DNA from: Chitinophagaceae bacterium
Lineage (GTDB): Bacteria > Bacteroidota > Bacteroidia > Chitinophagales > Chitinophagaceae
Assembly (NCBI GenBank): GCA_947463755.1
Contig: CANHUK010000086.1
Coordinates: forward strand, 1-6,682
Reading direction: 5' to 3'
DNA: 6,682 nt
The notes under the pieces are model-generated. The model did no database searches and was not told where the DNA came from. It worked only from the letters and a program-made list of their open reading frames with translations. Of this stretch, positions 1-6,682 are shown piece by piece. Position 1 is the first letter of the stretch. Each line of letters opens with the position of its first letter. The position numbers were made by a program, and so were the translations under genes.

Positions 1-297
1 ATCTATAACTTCCTCCACAGTGCCCGCCTCATCGGCGACGGATGCGTGAGCTTCAACGATAAATGCGCCACCGGCATCGAACCCATCGAAGCCAATATCC
101 GAAAGCATGTCGAAAACTCACTCATGCTTGTCACCTCACTCAATACGAAGATCGGATACTACAAGGCAGCCGAGATCGCACAGAAAGCCCACAAGGAAGG
201 CACCACGCTCAAGGAGATGGCCGTAAAGCTGGGATATGTCACACCCGAACAGTTCGATGAGTGGGTCGTGCCGGAACAGATGGTCGGAAAAATCTAA
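1..297 (+). CDS. fumC: Class II fumarate hydratase, C-terminal part (5' end outside window)
   Basis: This is the last 98 residues of fumarase C, the iron-independent homotetrameric enzyme that interconverts fumarate and L-malate in the TCA cycle in the cytoplasm. The reading frame is open from base 1, so the gene starts upstream; the in-frame GTG at 46 is an internal valine codon, not a start. The visible part carries the family's C-terminal landmarks: [11 protein letters not shown], then [23 protein letters not shown], the KAHKEG..LKE segment, and the closing WVVPEQMVG. These align closely with the end of E. coli FumC as I remember it. The GSSxMPxKxNP signature loop should lie just upstream of the window and cannot be checked. 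The related aspartase and argininosuccinate lyase families share the fold, but the GIEP and PEQMVG segments favour fumarase. A hairpin terminator follows within about 25 bases. Confidence 0.95.
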   Translation: MYNFLHSARLIGDGCVSFNDKCATGIEPIEANIRKHVENSLMLVTSLNTKIGYYKAAEIAQKAHKEGTTLKEMAVKLGYVTPEQFDEWVVPEQMVGKI

Positions 298-321
298 AAA
301 AAAATCCCGCATGGAGATTTG

Positions 322-353
322 AATGACAGGCCGTTGAGTCTGTCATTTTTTTT
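322..353 (+). terminator. Intrinsic terminator after fumC
   Basis: An 8-bp perfect stem (AATGACAG at 322-329 paired with CTGTCATT at 340-347) encloses a 10-base loop and runs directly into a T tract (346-353). It begins 25 bases after the fumC stop codon, the expected position for a Rho-independent terminator. The stem is AT-rich, so it is weaker than the one at 677-708. Confidence 0.75.
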
Positions 354-424
354 GCATGGATGATCCTCCATACTAAACATCCCATGCATCCGTTTTATCA
401 GTACCGTACCAAACCCTTGTGAAA

Positions 425-634
425 ATGATGCAACGACCCGAATGTGGCCATGAACATCATCCAGCCTCCGGCCAGCAGCCCCCGAACAGGGGCCCGGAGA
501 TGTCCGGAGATGTGAAAGTCAAGCCCCCTGACATGACCCTGCGCAAGATGATCCTGAGTCAATTGAACGAATGGCAGATCGACACCGAGATCCAGTCGGC
601 GATGCTGGACAACAGAAAAAAACGCCAAGCATAA
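425..634 (+). CDS. Possible small protein of unknown function (about 69 aa)
   Basis: This is a short open frame between two terminators. I do not recognise the product. The start is uncertain: GTG 419 would give 71 aa, ATG 425 or ATG 428 would give 69 or 68 aa, and ATG 533 would leave a 33-residue protein. No Shine-Dalgarno sequence is visible, which is normal in Bacteroidota. Residues 1 to about 37 are rich in Pro, Gly, His and Gln and look disordered, with one CGHEHH cluster. The remainder (MTLRKMILSQLNEWQIDTEI onward) reads like one amphipathic helix with a basic RKKRQA tail. There is no signal peptide or membrane segment. The strongest support is context: the frame sits alone between the fumC terminator and a strong terminator 43 bases after its stop, on the same strand. 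The alternative is a non-coding transcript or spacer DNA with a chance ORF. No Bacteroidota-type promoter was found ahead of it. Confidence 0.4.
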   Translation: MMQRPECGHEHHPASGQQPPNRGPEMSGDVKVKPPDMTLRKMILSQLNEWQIDTEIQSAMLDNRKKRQA

Positions 635-676
635 CAGATCCTGAAGATTTTTTGGTTTTCAGTTGGTTTGAACCCC

Positions 677-708
677 GGTATCCCGCGAAAGCGGGATATC
701 TTTTTTTT
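677..708 (+). terminator. Strong intrinsic terminator, GAAA tetraloop
   Basis: A 10-bp stem (677-686 with 691-700, one G-T wobble, core TATCCCGC/GCGGGATA) is capped by a GAAA tetraloop and followed by eight T residues (701-708). This is a textbook Rho-independent terminator for + strand transcription. It serves the small unit at about 425-634. On the - strand no T tract follows the stem, so it is unlikely to be an efficient terminator for the nucleotidyltransferase gene that ends at 734. Confidence 0.9.
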
Positions 709-733
709 AACCATCCACAAAAAGCAGGAATAC

Positions 734-1726
734 CTAACCCAGATCTATCTCGGTATTGTCGCCGATATTGAGCGTGCGGGTCTCGCCCTTGATCTCCGTG
801 TCGCTGCCGATCAACGAGTCGTTCAGCACAACGTCGAATAACTTTGAGAAGGACCCGATGATCGAATCCCGTACAATGGAATAACTGATGACGGTACGTT
901 CACCAATGGCAACATTTGGACCAATGATGGAGTTCCTGACCTCACAGCCACGGGCGATGCTGACCGGAGGAATGATGATCACATTTTCAAAGACATGGTC
1001 GTCGGAGATCTCGCCGCCGAACTTCTTCAGCAACGTGGCATTGCTCTCCAGCAATGATTCCTTCTTACCGCAATCGAACCAGTTATTGACACGGAAGGGG
1101 CGGAAAGCGGCGCCCCGGTGTATCATGCACTCCAGCGCATCGGTCAGGCTGTATTCGTCGCGATTCGTCCTGCCCTGCCGCAGGTTCGACTCCAGGCATT
1201 CGAACAGCATACGCGTGTCCTGGATCTTGTAAATCCCAACCAGCGCCATGTTCGACTTCGGGATCTGCGGCTTTTCCACCACCCGCACGATCGCGCCCTC
1301 CTCGTCCATCTCCGCTACCCCAAAGGAACGCGGGTCGTCTACCTTCTTCACACCGAGTACAGAACCCTGGATGGAGAGCAGTTCCTTCACATCATATTCG
1401 CAGATGGTATCGCCCAGCGCGATCAGGATCTCGTCTTCACCTACGTCATCCCGCGTGAGCCAGATGGCATGTCCGAGTCCGCAACGGTCCGACTGGTACA
1501 CAAAGCGGCAGTCCAGACCCGGATAGTTCAACTGCACAAAATCCTGGATCTTGTCACCCAGATGTCCTACGATCAGGATGAATTCAGAAATCCCGCCTTC
1601 CCGCAACTGGTCGATGATGATGCTGAGCAGGGTCCTCCCCGCCAATGGGATCAGCGCCTTGGGCTGGGTGTAGGTATGCGGCCTGAGCTTGGTACCGGCA
1701 CCTGCGACGGGGATGATGGCTTTCAT
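734..1726 (-). CDS. Sugar-phosphate nucleotidyltransferase with C-terminal left-handed beta-helix
   Basis: This 330-residue cytoplasmic enzyme belongs to the NTP_transferase family (RmlA/GlmU/GalU-like), which joins a sugar-1-phosphate to a nucleotide to make an NDP-sugar and pyrophosphate. The N-terminal Rossmann-like domain (about 1-240) carries the nucleotide-binding loop [10 protein letters not shown] at 9-18, then QPKALIP at 21-27, GLGHA at 83-87, the metal-binding aspartate in LGDT (D106), EKP at 151-153 and NNWFDCG at 214-220 (D218). From about residue 245, hexapeptide-like repeats rich in I and V (for example [12 protein letters not shown]) indicate a left-handed beta-helix, often used for oligomerisation or as an acyltransferase fold. 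The frame is open well upstream, but [11 protein letters not shown] is the family N-terminus and sets the start at 1726; a longer start would overlap glyA. The loop has Lys where RmlA usually has Arg. The exact sugar and nucleotide cannot be read from the sequence: glucose-1-phosphate thymidylyl- or uridylyltransferase are the leading options. It stands alone and is divergent from glyA. Confidence 0.9.
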   Translation of the reverse strand: MKAIIPVAGAGTKLRPHTYTQPKALIPLAGRTLLSIIIDQLREGGISEFILIVGHLGDKIQDFVQLNYPGLDCRFVYQSDRCGLGHAIWLTRDDVGEDEILIALGDTICEYDVKELLSIQGSVLGVKKVDDPRSFGVAEMDEEGAIVRVVEKPQIPKSNMALVGIYKIQDTRMLFECLESNLRQGRTNRDEYSLTDALECMIHRGAAFRPFRVNNWFDCGKKESLLESNATLLKKFGGEISDDHVFENVIIIPPVSIARGCEVRNSIIGPNVAIGERTVISYSIVRDSIIGSFSKLFDVVLNDSLIGSDTEIKGETRTLNIGDNTEIDLG

Positions 1727-1850
1727 GCGCTTGAGGGTCGTTGAATGGAATGTGAAAGTAGTGAAAAAAAGAAAGACACCCCGACGCCACACCTTAATCA
1801 TTCGTTGCCAGTTCGGCAGGGAGAGCCTATTTTTGCGCAAAATTCCACTC
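1727..1850. other. Divergent intergenic spacer, nucleotidyltransferase / glyA
   Basis: This 124-base spacer holds the glyA promoter on the + strand. For the - strand gene the only candidate is a poor match to the -7 element (TACTTTCA, reading down from 1760), about 27 bases ahead of the nucleotidyltransferase start and lacking a TTG at the right distance. No hairpin of note, riboswitch or repeat is seen. Confidence 0.6.
1804..1835 (+). promoter_or_regulatory. Bacteroidota-type promoter for glyA
   Basis: A GTTG at 1804-1807 is followed after 20 bases by TATTTTTG at 1828-1835, an exact match to the TAnnTTTG -7 element known for the primary sigma factor of Bacteroidota, with a TTG-containing -33 element at suitable spacing. 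Transcription would start near 1842, giving a leader of only about 10 bases before the glyA ATG at 1851. No Shine-Dalgarno sequence precedes that start, as is common in this phylum. I saw no equally good element for the divergent gene in the same spacer. Confidence 0.6.
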
Positions 1851-3131
1851 ATGCAAAGAGATACGGCCCTGTTCGATCTGCTCGACAGAGAACTCCTCCG
1901 ACAGCGGGAAGGCATCGAGCTCATCGCGTCCGAGAACTTCACCTCCCTGCAGATCATGCAGGCCATGGGCTCCGTAGCCACCAACAAGTACGCCGAAGGC
2001 TATCCCGGCAAGCGCTACTATGGCGGCTGTGAGGTGGTGGATGCCATCGAACAACTGGCGATCGACCGGCTCAAGCAGGTATTCAACGCCTCCTGGGCCA
2101 ATGTTCAGCCCCACAGCGGAGCACAGGCCAACGCCGCCGTCTTCCTCGCCTGCCTGAAGCCGGGTGACAAGATCCTGGGACTCGACCTCAGCATGGGCGG
2201 ACACCTCACACATGGCAGTCCCGCAAACTTCACCGGAAAGTACTACCAGGCCTTTCATTATGGCGTCGACCGCGAAACCGGACTGGTGGATTATGAACAG
2301 CTGGAACGCATCGCACGCACCGAACAACCGAAGATGATCATCTGCGGTGCCTCCGCCTACAGCCGCGACTGGGACTACGCCCGCATCCGAGCCGTGGCCG
2401 ACGAGATCGGGGCCCTGGTACTGGCTGATATCGCACACCCCGCCGGCCTGATCGCGAAGGGACTGCTGAATGATCCTTTCGACCATTGCCATATCGTCAC
2501 CTCCACCACGCACAAGACCCTGCGCGGCCCCCGCGGCGGTGTGATCATGCTGCGCCACGACTTCGACAATCCCTTCGGCATCAAAGATCCGAAGGGCAAC
2601 ATCCGGTCGATGAGCGCATTGCTCGACCTCGCCGTTTTCCCCGGCATGCAGGGCGGTCCGCTCGAACACGTCATCGCCGCCAAGGCCATCGCCTTCGGCG
2701 AGATCCTCACCGATGAGTTCATGGCCTACCAGCAGCAAGTGCAGCGCAATGCACAGGCCATGGCCGCCGCATTCGTCGGACGCGGATATCACCTCATCAG
2801 CGGAGGAACCGATAACCACCTCATGCTCATCGACCTCCGAAACAAGAACATCTCCGGTAAAAAGGCACAGGAAACACTGGACCGCGCCCATATCACGCTG
2901 AACAAGAACTCCGTGCCCTTCGACGACAAGAGCCCGTTTGTGACCTCCGGCATGCGCATTGGCGTACCCGCCGTCACAACCCGCGGACTCAAAGAATCTG
3001 AAATGGAGATCATCGCCGGTCTGATCGACCGTGTCATCATGCAGCCCGATAACGAACAGGAGATCCAGGCCGTACGTACCGAAGTGAAGACACTTATGTA
3101 CGGATTTCCCCTGTACCCCGAACTGGGCTGA
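1851..3131 (+). CDS. glyA: Serine hydroxymethyltransferase (glycine hydroxymethyltransferase)
   Basis: This 426-residue PLP enzyme converts serine and tetrahydrofolate to glycine and 5,10-methylene-tetrahydrofolate, the main entry of one-carbon units for purine, thymidylate and methionine synthesis. It is cytoplasmic and usually works as a dimer or tetramer. Family motifs run in order: LIASENF at 24-30, [10 protein letters not shown] at 50-59, QPHSGAQAN at 86-94, GHLTHGS at 117-123, the PLP-contacting DIAHPAG from D193 with H196, and [14 protein letters not shown] with the Schiff-base lysine at K222. The spacing of these residues matches E. coli GlyA, and the length is close to the usual 415-430. 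The frame is open to 1689, but the family N-terminus ([14 protein letters not shown]) sets the start at ATG 1851, just after the predicted promoter. A DUF4293 gene follows 37 bases downstream on the same strand and is probably cotranscribed. No key residue is missing and no frameshift is seen. Confidence 0.97.
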   Translation: MQRDTALFDLLDRELLRQREGIELIASENFTSLQIMQAMGSVATNKYAEGYPGKRYYGGCEVVDAIEQLAIDRLKQVFNASWANVQPHSGAQANAAVFLACLKPGDKILGLDLSMGGHLTHGSPANFTGKYYQAFHYGVDRETGLVDYEQLERIARTEQPKMIICGASAYSRDWDYARIRAVADEIGALVLADIAHPAGLIAKGLLNDPFDHCHIVTSTTHKTLRGPRGGVIMLRHDFDNPFGIKDPKGNIRSMSALLDLAVFPGMQGGPLEHVIAAKAIAFGEILTDEFMAYQQQVQRNAQAMAAAFVGRGYHLISGGTDNHLMLIDLRNKNISGKKAQETLDRAHITLNKNSVPFDDKSPFVTSGMRIGVPAVTTRGLKESEMEIIAGLIDRVIMQPDNEQEIQAVRTEVKTLMYGFPLYPELG

Positions 3132-3168
3132 ACACCTGAATATCCCTGACCCGTAAATCAACCCGGCC

Positions 3169-3597
3169 TTGATACAACGCATCCAGTCCGTTTGGCTCCT
3201 GCTCGCCACCTGCGCCTCAGCGCTGATGTACCGCATGCCGCTATGGGAATACCGGCGGACGGAGAACGCGGAAGCTACACCCTACCTTGCACCGGAAAGC
3301 CTGCTCCTGCTGACACTCATTACCCTCTCGGTATTGCTGGCGCTCGGAACGGTCTTCCTCTTTCGCAACCGGCCACTCCAAAAAAAGCTCTGTCTGACCG
3401 GGACCTTGATCTCCGCCGGCATCATCGCCCTGGAAGTGGTACAGGTGGAGGGCCTGCGCAAGACCCTGGCGCCGGTGTCCGGCCTCTGGCAGTTCGGTGC
3501 ACTCATGCCCCTGCTGATGATGGTGTGCTATATCCTCGCTTTCATAGGCATCCGAAAGGACGAGGCCCTGATGAAAAGCCTGGATCGCCTGCGCTGA
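3169..3597 (+). CDS. DUF4293 family four-helix inner-membrane protein
   Basis: This 142-residue integral membrane protein matches the DUF4293 family, known to me only from Bacteroidota and without an assigned function. The recognisable ends are the MIQRIQSVWLLLA start and the KDEALMKSLDRLR tail. Four hydrophobic segments are visible at about 7-25, 44-65, 73-92 and 105-127. They are separated by a charged 27-36 stretch, a short basic loop at 66-73 (RNRPLQKK) and a loop around 94-104. The basic loop and the charged C-terminal tail suggest both termini and the middle loop face the cytoplasm. The start codon is TTG at 3169: no ATG or GTG lies in a suitable place, and TTG restores the conserved MIQRIQ N-terminus. 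The gene follows glyA by 37 bases with no terminator between, so it probably shares the glyA transcript. The hairpin at 3626-3668 closes the unit. Function unknown. Confidence 0.88.
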   Translation: MIQRIQSVWLLLATCASALMYRMPLWEYRRTENAEATPYLAPESLLLLTLITLSVLLALGTVFLFRNRPLQKKLCLTGTLISAGIIALEVVQVEGLRKTLAPVSGLWQFGALMPLLMMVCYILAFIGIRKDEALMKSLDRLR

Positions 3598-3625
3598 TGC
3601 AAGACTGAAAACTTTTCACATATAG

Positions 3626-3668
3626 CAGAAAAGCCATCCTGAGAGAAGATCCCGGGATGGCTTTCCTG
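3626..3668. terminator. Hairpin between convergent DUF4293 gene and uvrA, probable bidirectional terminator
   Basis: A 10-bp perfect stem (AAAGCCATCC at 3630-3639 with GGATGGCTTT at 3655-3664) extends past one A-C mismatch by three more pairs (CAG at 3626-3628 with CTG at 3666-3668) and encloses a 15-base loop. The stem base is A/T-rich on both sides, giving TTT after the stem on the + strand and TTTT on the - strand. It lies 28 bases after the DUF4293 stop and 14 bases beyond the uvrA stop, so it could end both transcripts. The T tracts are short, so efficiency is uncertain. Confidence 0.6.
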
Positions 3669-3682
3669 TATCATGGCCACAC

Positions 3683-6493
3683 TCAAAGAAAGCGGCCAGT
3701 TGGCGAATCCCCACAATCTTTCAATCCGGATGGCAACCCGGCATAGACCAGCTGCCCGCCACCGTCGCCGGCCTCCGGGCCGAGCTCTATGACCCAGTCA
3801 GCGGAACGGATCACATCGATGTTGTGCTCAATGACGATCACCGAATGCCCCTGATCGATCAGGGCATTCATCGATGCCAGCAGTTTGGTGATATCATGAA
3901 AATGCAATCCCGTCGTCGGCTCATCGAAAATGAACAGGATCTTCTCCTGCGCCCGGCCACGACCCAGGAATGACGCGAGTTTCACACGTTGCGCCTCCCC
4001 GCCCGACAGGGTATCGCTCGATTGTCCGAGCTTCACATATCCCAGTCCCACATCACTCAGTGGTTGCAGTTTCCTGGCGATCTCCGGCTCATCCCGGAAA
4101 AACGCAATGGCATCCTCCACCGACATCTCCAGCAGATCATGGATGTTACGTTCCATGTATCTCACCTCCAGCACCTCCTCCCGAAATCTGCGCCCCTTGC
4201 AGGCCTCGCAGGTCAGATGCACGTCGGCCAGGAACTGCATCTCCACCACCTGCTCGCCCTCACCTTTGCACGCATCACACCGGCCACCATCAACATTAAA
4301 GGAGAAATGCTTCGGCTGGTAGCCCCGCATCTTACTGAGCGGCTGACGGGAAAAAAGATCCCTGACCTCGTCCCATGCCTTTACATATGTCACCGGATTG
4401 CTACGCGATGACTTTCCGATCGGGTTCTGATCCACCATCTCGATCTGGGAGAAAGCATCAAGATCACCGCCCAGCGCATGGTGCAAGCCGACCTTCTCGG
4501 CCACGCCCGTCTTCAATTTCTGCAAGGCCGGATACAGAACCTGCTTCACCAGGGTCGTCTTGCCGCTGCCACTGACCCCACAGATCACGCAGAGTACCTG
4601 CAGCGGAATGCGAACGTCGAGGTTCCGGAGGTTGTGCTGCCGGGCACCTTCGACAAGGATAGACTTCGCCCAGCTCCTCGGCCTGGCAGGCGGGCGGATC
4701 TCCAGTTCTCCGCGCAGGTACTTACCGGTAAGACTGCGCTTATTGGAGATGATGGCCTGGTAATCACCCTCAGCCACCACTTCACCACCCTGGTGGCTCG
4801 CAAGAGGCCCCATATCAATGATATGATCGGCCTCCCGCATCATTTGTTCGTCGTGCTCCACCACCACGACCGTGTTATCCAGATCACGCAAATGCTTCAG
4901 CACGCCGATCAGCCGGTGCGTATCACGCGGGTGCAGGCCGATGGAGGGTTCGTCAAGTATATAGAGAGAATCTGTCAGATTGCTGCCCAGGCTTCGGGTG
5001 AGCTGTATCCGCTGGCTTTCTCCGCCACTGAGGCTGTTGGCCAGCCGGTTCAGCGTCAGATAACCCAGGCCTACATCAAGGAGGGTCGACAGGCGCTGCC
5101 GGATCTCCAGCAGGATACGCCGGGCGATCTGCTCCTCATGCTCCGTCAGGGTCAGCCGACCGAACCAGGCATCGAGGTCCTGCACCTGCATGGCGCAAAG
5201 TTCTCCGATATGGGCACTGCCAACCTTCACATAAAGAGCCTCCGGACGAAGCCGGTGCCCGCCACAGGTCTGGCAGGTGGTACGCCCGCGATAGCGCGAG
5301 AGCAGTACCCGGTATTGCACCTTATAAAGATTCTGTTCTACCTCACGAAAAAAGGCATCTATGCCATCAACGTACGCATTCCCCTTCCACAGCGTTCCAT
5401 ACTGGTCGGGCGTGAGATCCACCACCGGCCGGTGAATGGGGAATCCTGTGTGTTTTGCTCCGCGGATGAACTGTTCACGCCACTGTCCGAGCTTCTCGCC
5501 CTTCCAGGGTGCCACAGCGCCCTCGTAAACACTTAAACGCGTGTCTGGGATGACCAGATTGGGATCGATGCCCAATACCTGCGAGAAACCCTCACAGACA
5601 GGGCAGGCGCCGTAAGGATTATTGAAAGAAAAGAGATTGGGGACGGGCTCCTCGAAACGAATGCCGTCCAGTTCGAAGCGTTGCGAAAAATGCAGGAGGC
5701 GCGACTCATCGATCTGGAGATAGAGATCCCCCTCGCCTTCATAGAAGGCCGTACCAACGGAGTCTGCGATCCGGTGCAGGTCGTCTTCATCAAAGGGACG
5801 AACCACCAGCCTGTCCACCAGCACGTATGTATCTTGCCCCGGCGCCCAGTCAGGCATGTCCTGGAGCTCCTCAATGCGGGTCAATCCCTTCGCATGCATG
5901 TCGTAGATCCGCGAAAAGCCCTTCTGCATGAGGATGCCGAGTTCCTCCGCCGGGATCCGGCCGGCCCCGGTGCGGAATGGCACCAGCAGGTAGACCCTGG
6001 AGCCCTCCGGCAGCTCGGAGATGGCCTTGACCACATCACCCACATCATCCTTGCGGACCTCCCTCCCCGAAACGGGGGAGATCGTACGGCCCACCCGGGC
6101 GAAAAGCAAGCGGAGATAATCGTAGATCTCCGTCATGGAGCCGACGGTCGAACGGGGCGTACGGGTGATCACCTTTTGCTCAATGGCGATGGCCGGACAT
6201 AACCCATGTATATGATCCACATCGGGTTTATCCATGCGCATCAGGAACTGCCGGGCATAGGCACTGAGGCTTTCAGCATACCTCCGCTGCCCTTCTGCGT
6301 ATAAAGTGTCGATCGTAAGTGAGGACTTTCCCGAACCGGAAACCCCCGTAACCACGATGAATTTTCCCCTGGGTATTTCTACGTGCACATTGCGGAGGTT
6401 GTGAACCCTCGCCCCGTGTATCACGATGCCTTCGCTCGTTGCCTTTGCTACGGCCTTCCTGCTACGTCCCTTACTGGTCGCGGTTTTCGCCAT
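3683..6493 (-). CDS. uvrA: UvrABC excision repair system ATPase subunit UvrA
   Basis: UvrA is the damage-sensing ATPase of nucleotide excision repair; as a dimer it scans DNA, loads UvrB at bulky lesions and leaves before UvrC cuts. This 936-residue protein has the full tandem ABC layout. Walker A loops are GVSGSGKS at 50-57 and GVSGSGKT at 639-646 (K645). ABC signatures are LSGGESQR at 488-495 and LSGGEAQR at 829-836. Walker B acidic pairs are D514/E515 and D857/E858. The second zinc module is intact (C739, C742, C762, C765), as is the central CQTC (C407, C410). The first zinc module keeps only C297 and C300: the expected earlier CxxC is replaced around F273-D276. The start at 6493 gives a basic, probably disordered 20-residue extension (MAKTATSKGRSRKAVAKA) before the conserved IVIHGARVHNLRN; no other start lies between. 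Length is normal for the family. The gene is a single unit, convergent with DUF4293. A paralogue may exist elsewhere in the genome, so this may not be the only UvrA. Confidence 0.97.
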   Translation of the reverse strand: MAKTATSKGRSRKAVAKATSEGIVIHGARVHNLRNVHVEIPRGKFIVVTGVSGSGKSSLTIDTLYAEGQRRYAESLSAYARQFLMRMDKPDVDHIHGLCPAIAIEQKVITRTPRSTVGSMTEIYDYLRLLFARVGRTISPVSGREVRKDDVGDVVKAISELPEGSRVYLLVPFRTGAGRIPAEELGILMQKGFSRIYDMHAKGLTRIEELQDMPDWAPGQDTYVLVDRLVVRPFDEDDLHRIADSVGTAFYEGEGDLYLQIDESRLLHFSQRFELDGIRFEEPVPNLFSFNNPYGACPVCEGFSQVLGIDPNLVIPDTRLSVYEGAVAPWKGEKLGQWREQFIRGAKHTGFPIHRPVVDLTPDQYGTLWKGNAYVDGIDAFFREVEQNLYKVQYRVLLSRYRGRTTCQTCGGHRLRPEALYVKVGSAHIGELCAMQVQDLDAWFGRLTLTEHEEQIARRILLEIRQRLSTLLDVGLGYLTLNRLANSLSGGESQRIQLTRSLGSNLTDSLYILDEPSIGLHPRDTHRLIGVLKHLRDLDNTVVVVEHDEQMMREADHIIDMGPLASHQGGEVVAEGDYQAIISNKRSLTGKYLRGELEIRPPARPRSWAKSILVEGARQHNLRNLDVRIPLQVLCVICGVSGSGKTTLVKQVLYPALQKLKTGVAEKVGLHHALGGDLDAFSQIEMVDQNPIGKSSRSNPVTYVKAWDEVRDLFSRQPLSKMRGYQPKHFSFNVDGGRCDACKGEGEQVVEMQFLADVHLTCEACKGRRFREEVLEVRYMERNIHDLLEMSVEDAIAFFRDEPEIARKLQPLSDVGLGYVKLGQSSDTLSGGEAQRVKLASFLGRGRAQEKILFIFDEPTTGLHFHDITKLLASMNALIDQGHSVIVIEHNIDVIRSADWVIELGPEAGDGGGQLVYAGLPSGLKDCGDSPTGRFL

Positions 6494-6682
6494 TTCCTGT
6501 TGGTTCTGTTCGTATATAGTAGATCTACGCGTTCGGATATGCGGGTTTTACCTATCGCCTGAAACCCTTGACAGACGTGAGTTTCAGCATTTTAAAATTC
6601 TTCCTGAAAATGAAGAAAATATAAGCTGAAAAAAATTTGAAGATTCATTTTAACATTTATTTTCGTCGTCCAATATCCTGAA
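6494..6682. other. AT-rich region upstream of uvrA
   Basis: I see no credible gene in these 189 bases. The outer part (about 6590-6670) is strongly AT-rich, as expected for a promoter region, yet no full TAnnTTTG element is found on the - strand. The nearest is TATATTTT reading down from 6623, without a TTG at proper distance. Two symmetrical elements are visible: the 10-bp palindrome GTAGATCTAC at 6519-6528, about 26 bases ahead of the uvrA start, and a 7-bp inverted repeat CTGAAAC/GTTTCAG at 6559-6565 and 6581-6587 with a 15-base gap. Either could be a protein-binding site, but nothing links them to a known regulator. Confidence 0.45.

Noticed and set aside
653..670. Two copies of TTGGTTT close together after the small frame.
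   Set aside because: Only two short copies in T-rich DNA, with no further unit; compatible with chance.
1118..1744. A 208-codon open frame on the + strand opposite the nucleotidyltransferase.
   Set aside because: It is antisense to a gene with clear family motifs; the translation (many R, H, Q, L) looks like a shadow.
1753..1760. TACTTTCA on the - strand as a -7 element for the nucleotidyltransferase.
   Set aside because: It matches only TAnnTT of the consensus and lacks a TTG at suitable distance, so it is not strong enough to list as a promoter.
1689..1850. N-terminal extension of 54 residues on GlyA.
   Set aside because: It would begin inside the divergent nucleotidyltransferase and upstream of the predicted glyA promoter; the SHMT family starts at the [11 protein letters not shown] segment.
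1727..1987. N-terminal extension of 87 residues on the nucleotidyltransferase.
   Set aside because: The frame is open, but the extension overlaps the glyA coding region and its promoter, and the family N-terminus [11 protein letters not shown] starts at 1726.
1827..3236. A 469-codon open frame on the - strand covering all of glyA.
   Set aside because: It mirrors glyA codon for codon, its translation is low in recognisable motifs and rich in G, V, H and A, and glyA itself is unmistakable. Such antisense frames are common opposite strongly biased GC-rich genes.
4478..5536. A 352-codon open frame on the + strand inside uvrA.
   Set aside because: It lies wholly opposite a clear UvrA reading frame, has no recognisable domain and no promoter or terminator of its own.
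6568..6596. A TTGACA followed after 17 bases by TTTAAA on the + strand, resembling an E. coli sigma-70 promoter.
   Set aside because: The primary sigma factor of Bacteroidota uses a different consensus, and no gene on the + strand follows within the window. AT-rich spacer makes chance matches likely.
6616..6623. TATATTTT on the - strand as a possible -7 element for uvrA.
   Set aside because: The final G of TAnnTTTG is missing, no TTG lies about 20 bases upstream, and the leader would be over 110 bases.

Overview
This window looks like ordinary chromosomal DNA from a member of the Bacteroidota, probably the Chitinophagia/Saprospiria side. Three things point there: a DUF4293 membrane protein (a family I know only from Bacteroidota), a UvrA with the zinc-module variant typical of that phylum, and a promoter-like TAnnTTTG element ahead of glyA. 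Coding DNA is fairly GC-rich by eye, while the intergenic spacers are distinctly AT-rich. The lineage is inferred from protein signatures, not from a marker gene.

Layout, left to right. The 3' end of fumC (class II fumarase) enters on the + strand and is followed by a hairpin terminator. Next is a short + strand unit with a possible small protein (about 69-71 aa), closed by a very strong intrinsic terminator at 677-708. A sugar-phosphate nucleotidyltransferase follows on the - strand (734-1726). Across a 124-base divergent spacer lies glyA on the + strand (1851-3131), then a four-helix DUF4293 membrane protein with a TTG start (3169-3597), probably in the same operon. A hairpin at 3626-3668 separates this pair from the convergent uvrA on the - strand (3683-6493). 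The last 189 bases are the AT-rich upstream region of uvrA.

The genes are housekeeping and functionally separate: the TCA cycle (fumC), activated-sugar synthesis (nucleotidyltransferase), one-carbon metabolism (glyA) and nucleotide excision repair (uvrA). I see no mobile element, CRISPR array, RNA gene or defence system, and no convincing novel system. The points most worth a second look are the half-lost first zinc module of UvrA and the small uncharacterised transcription unit between fumC and the nucleotidyltransferase.
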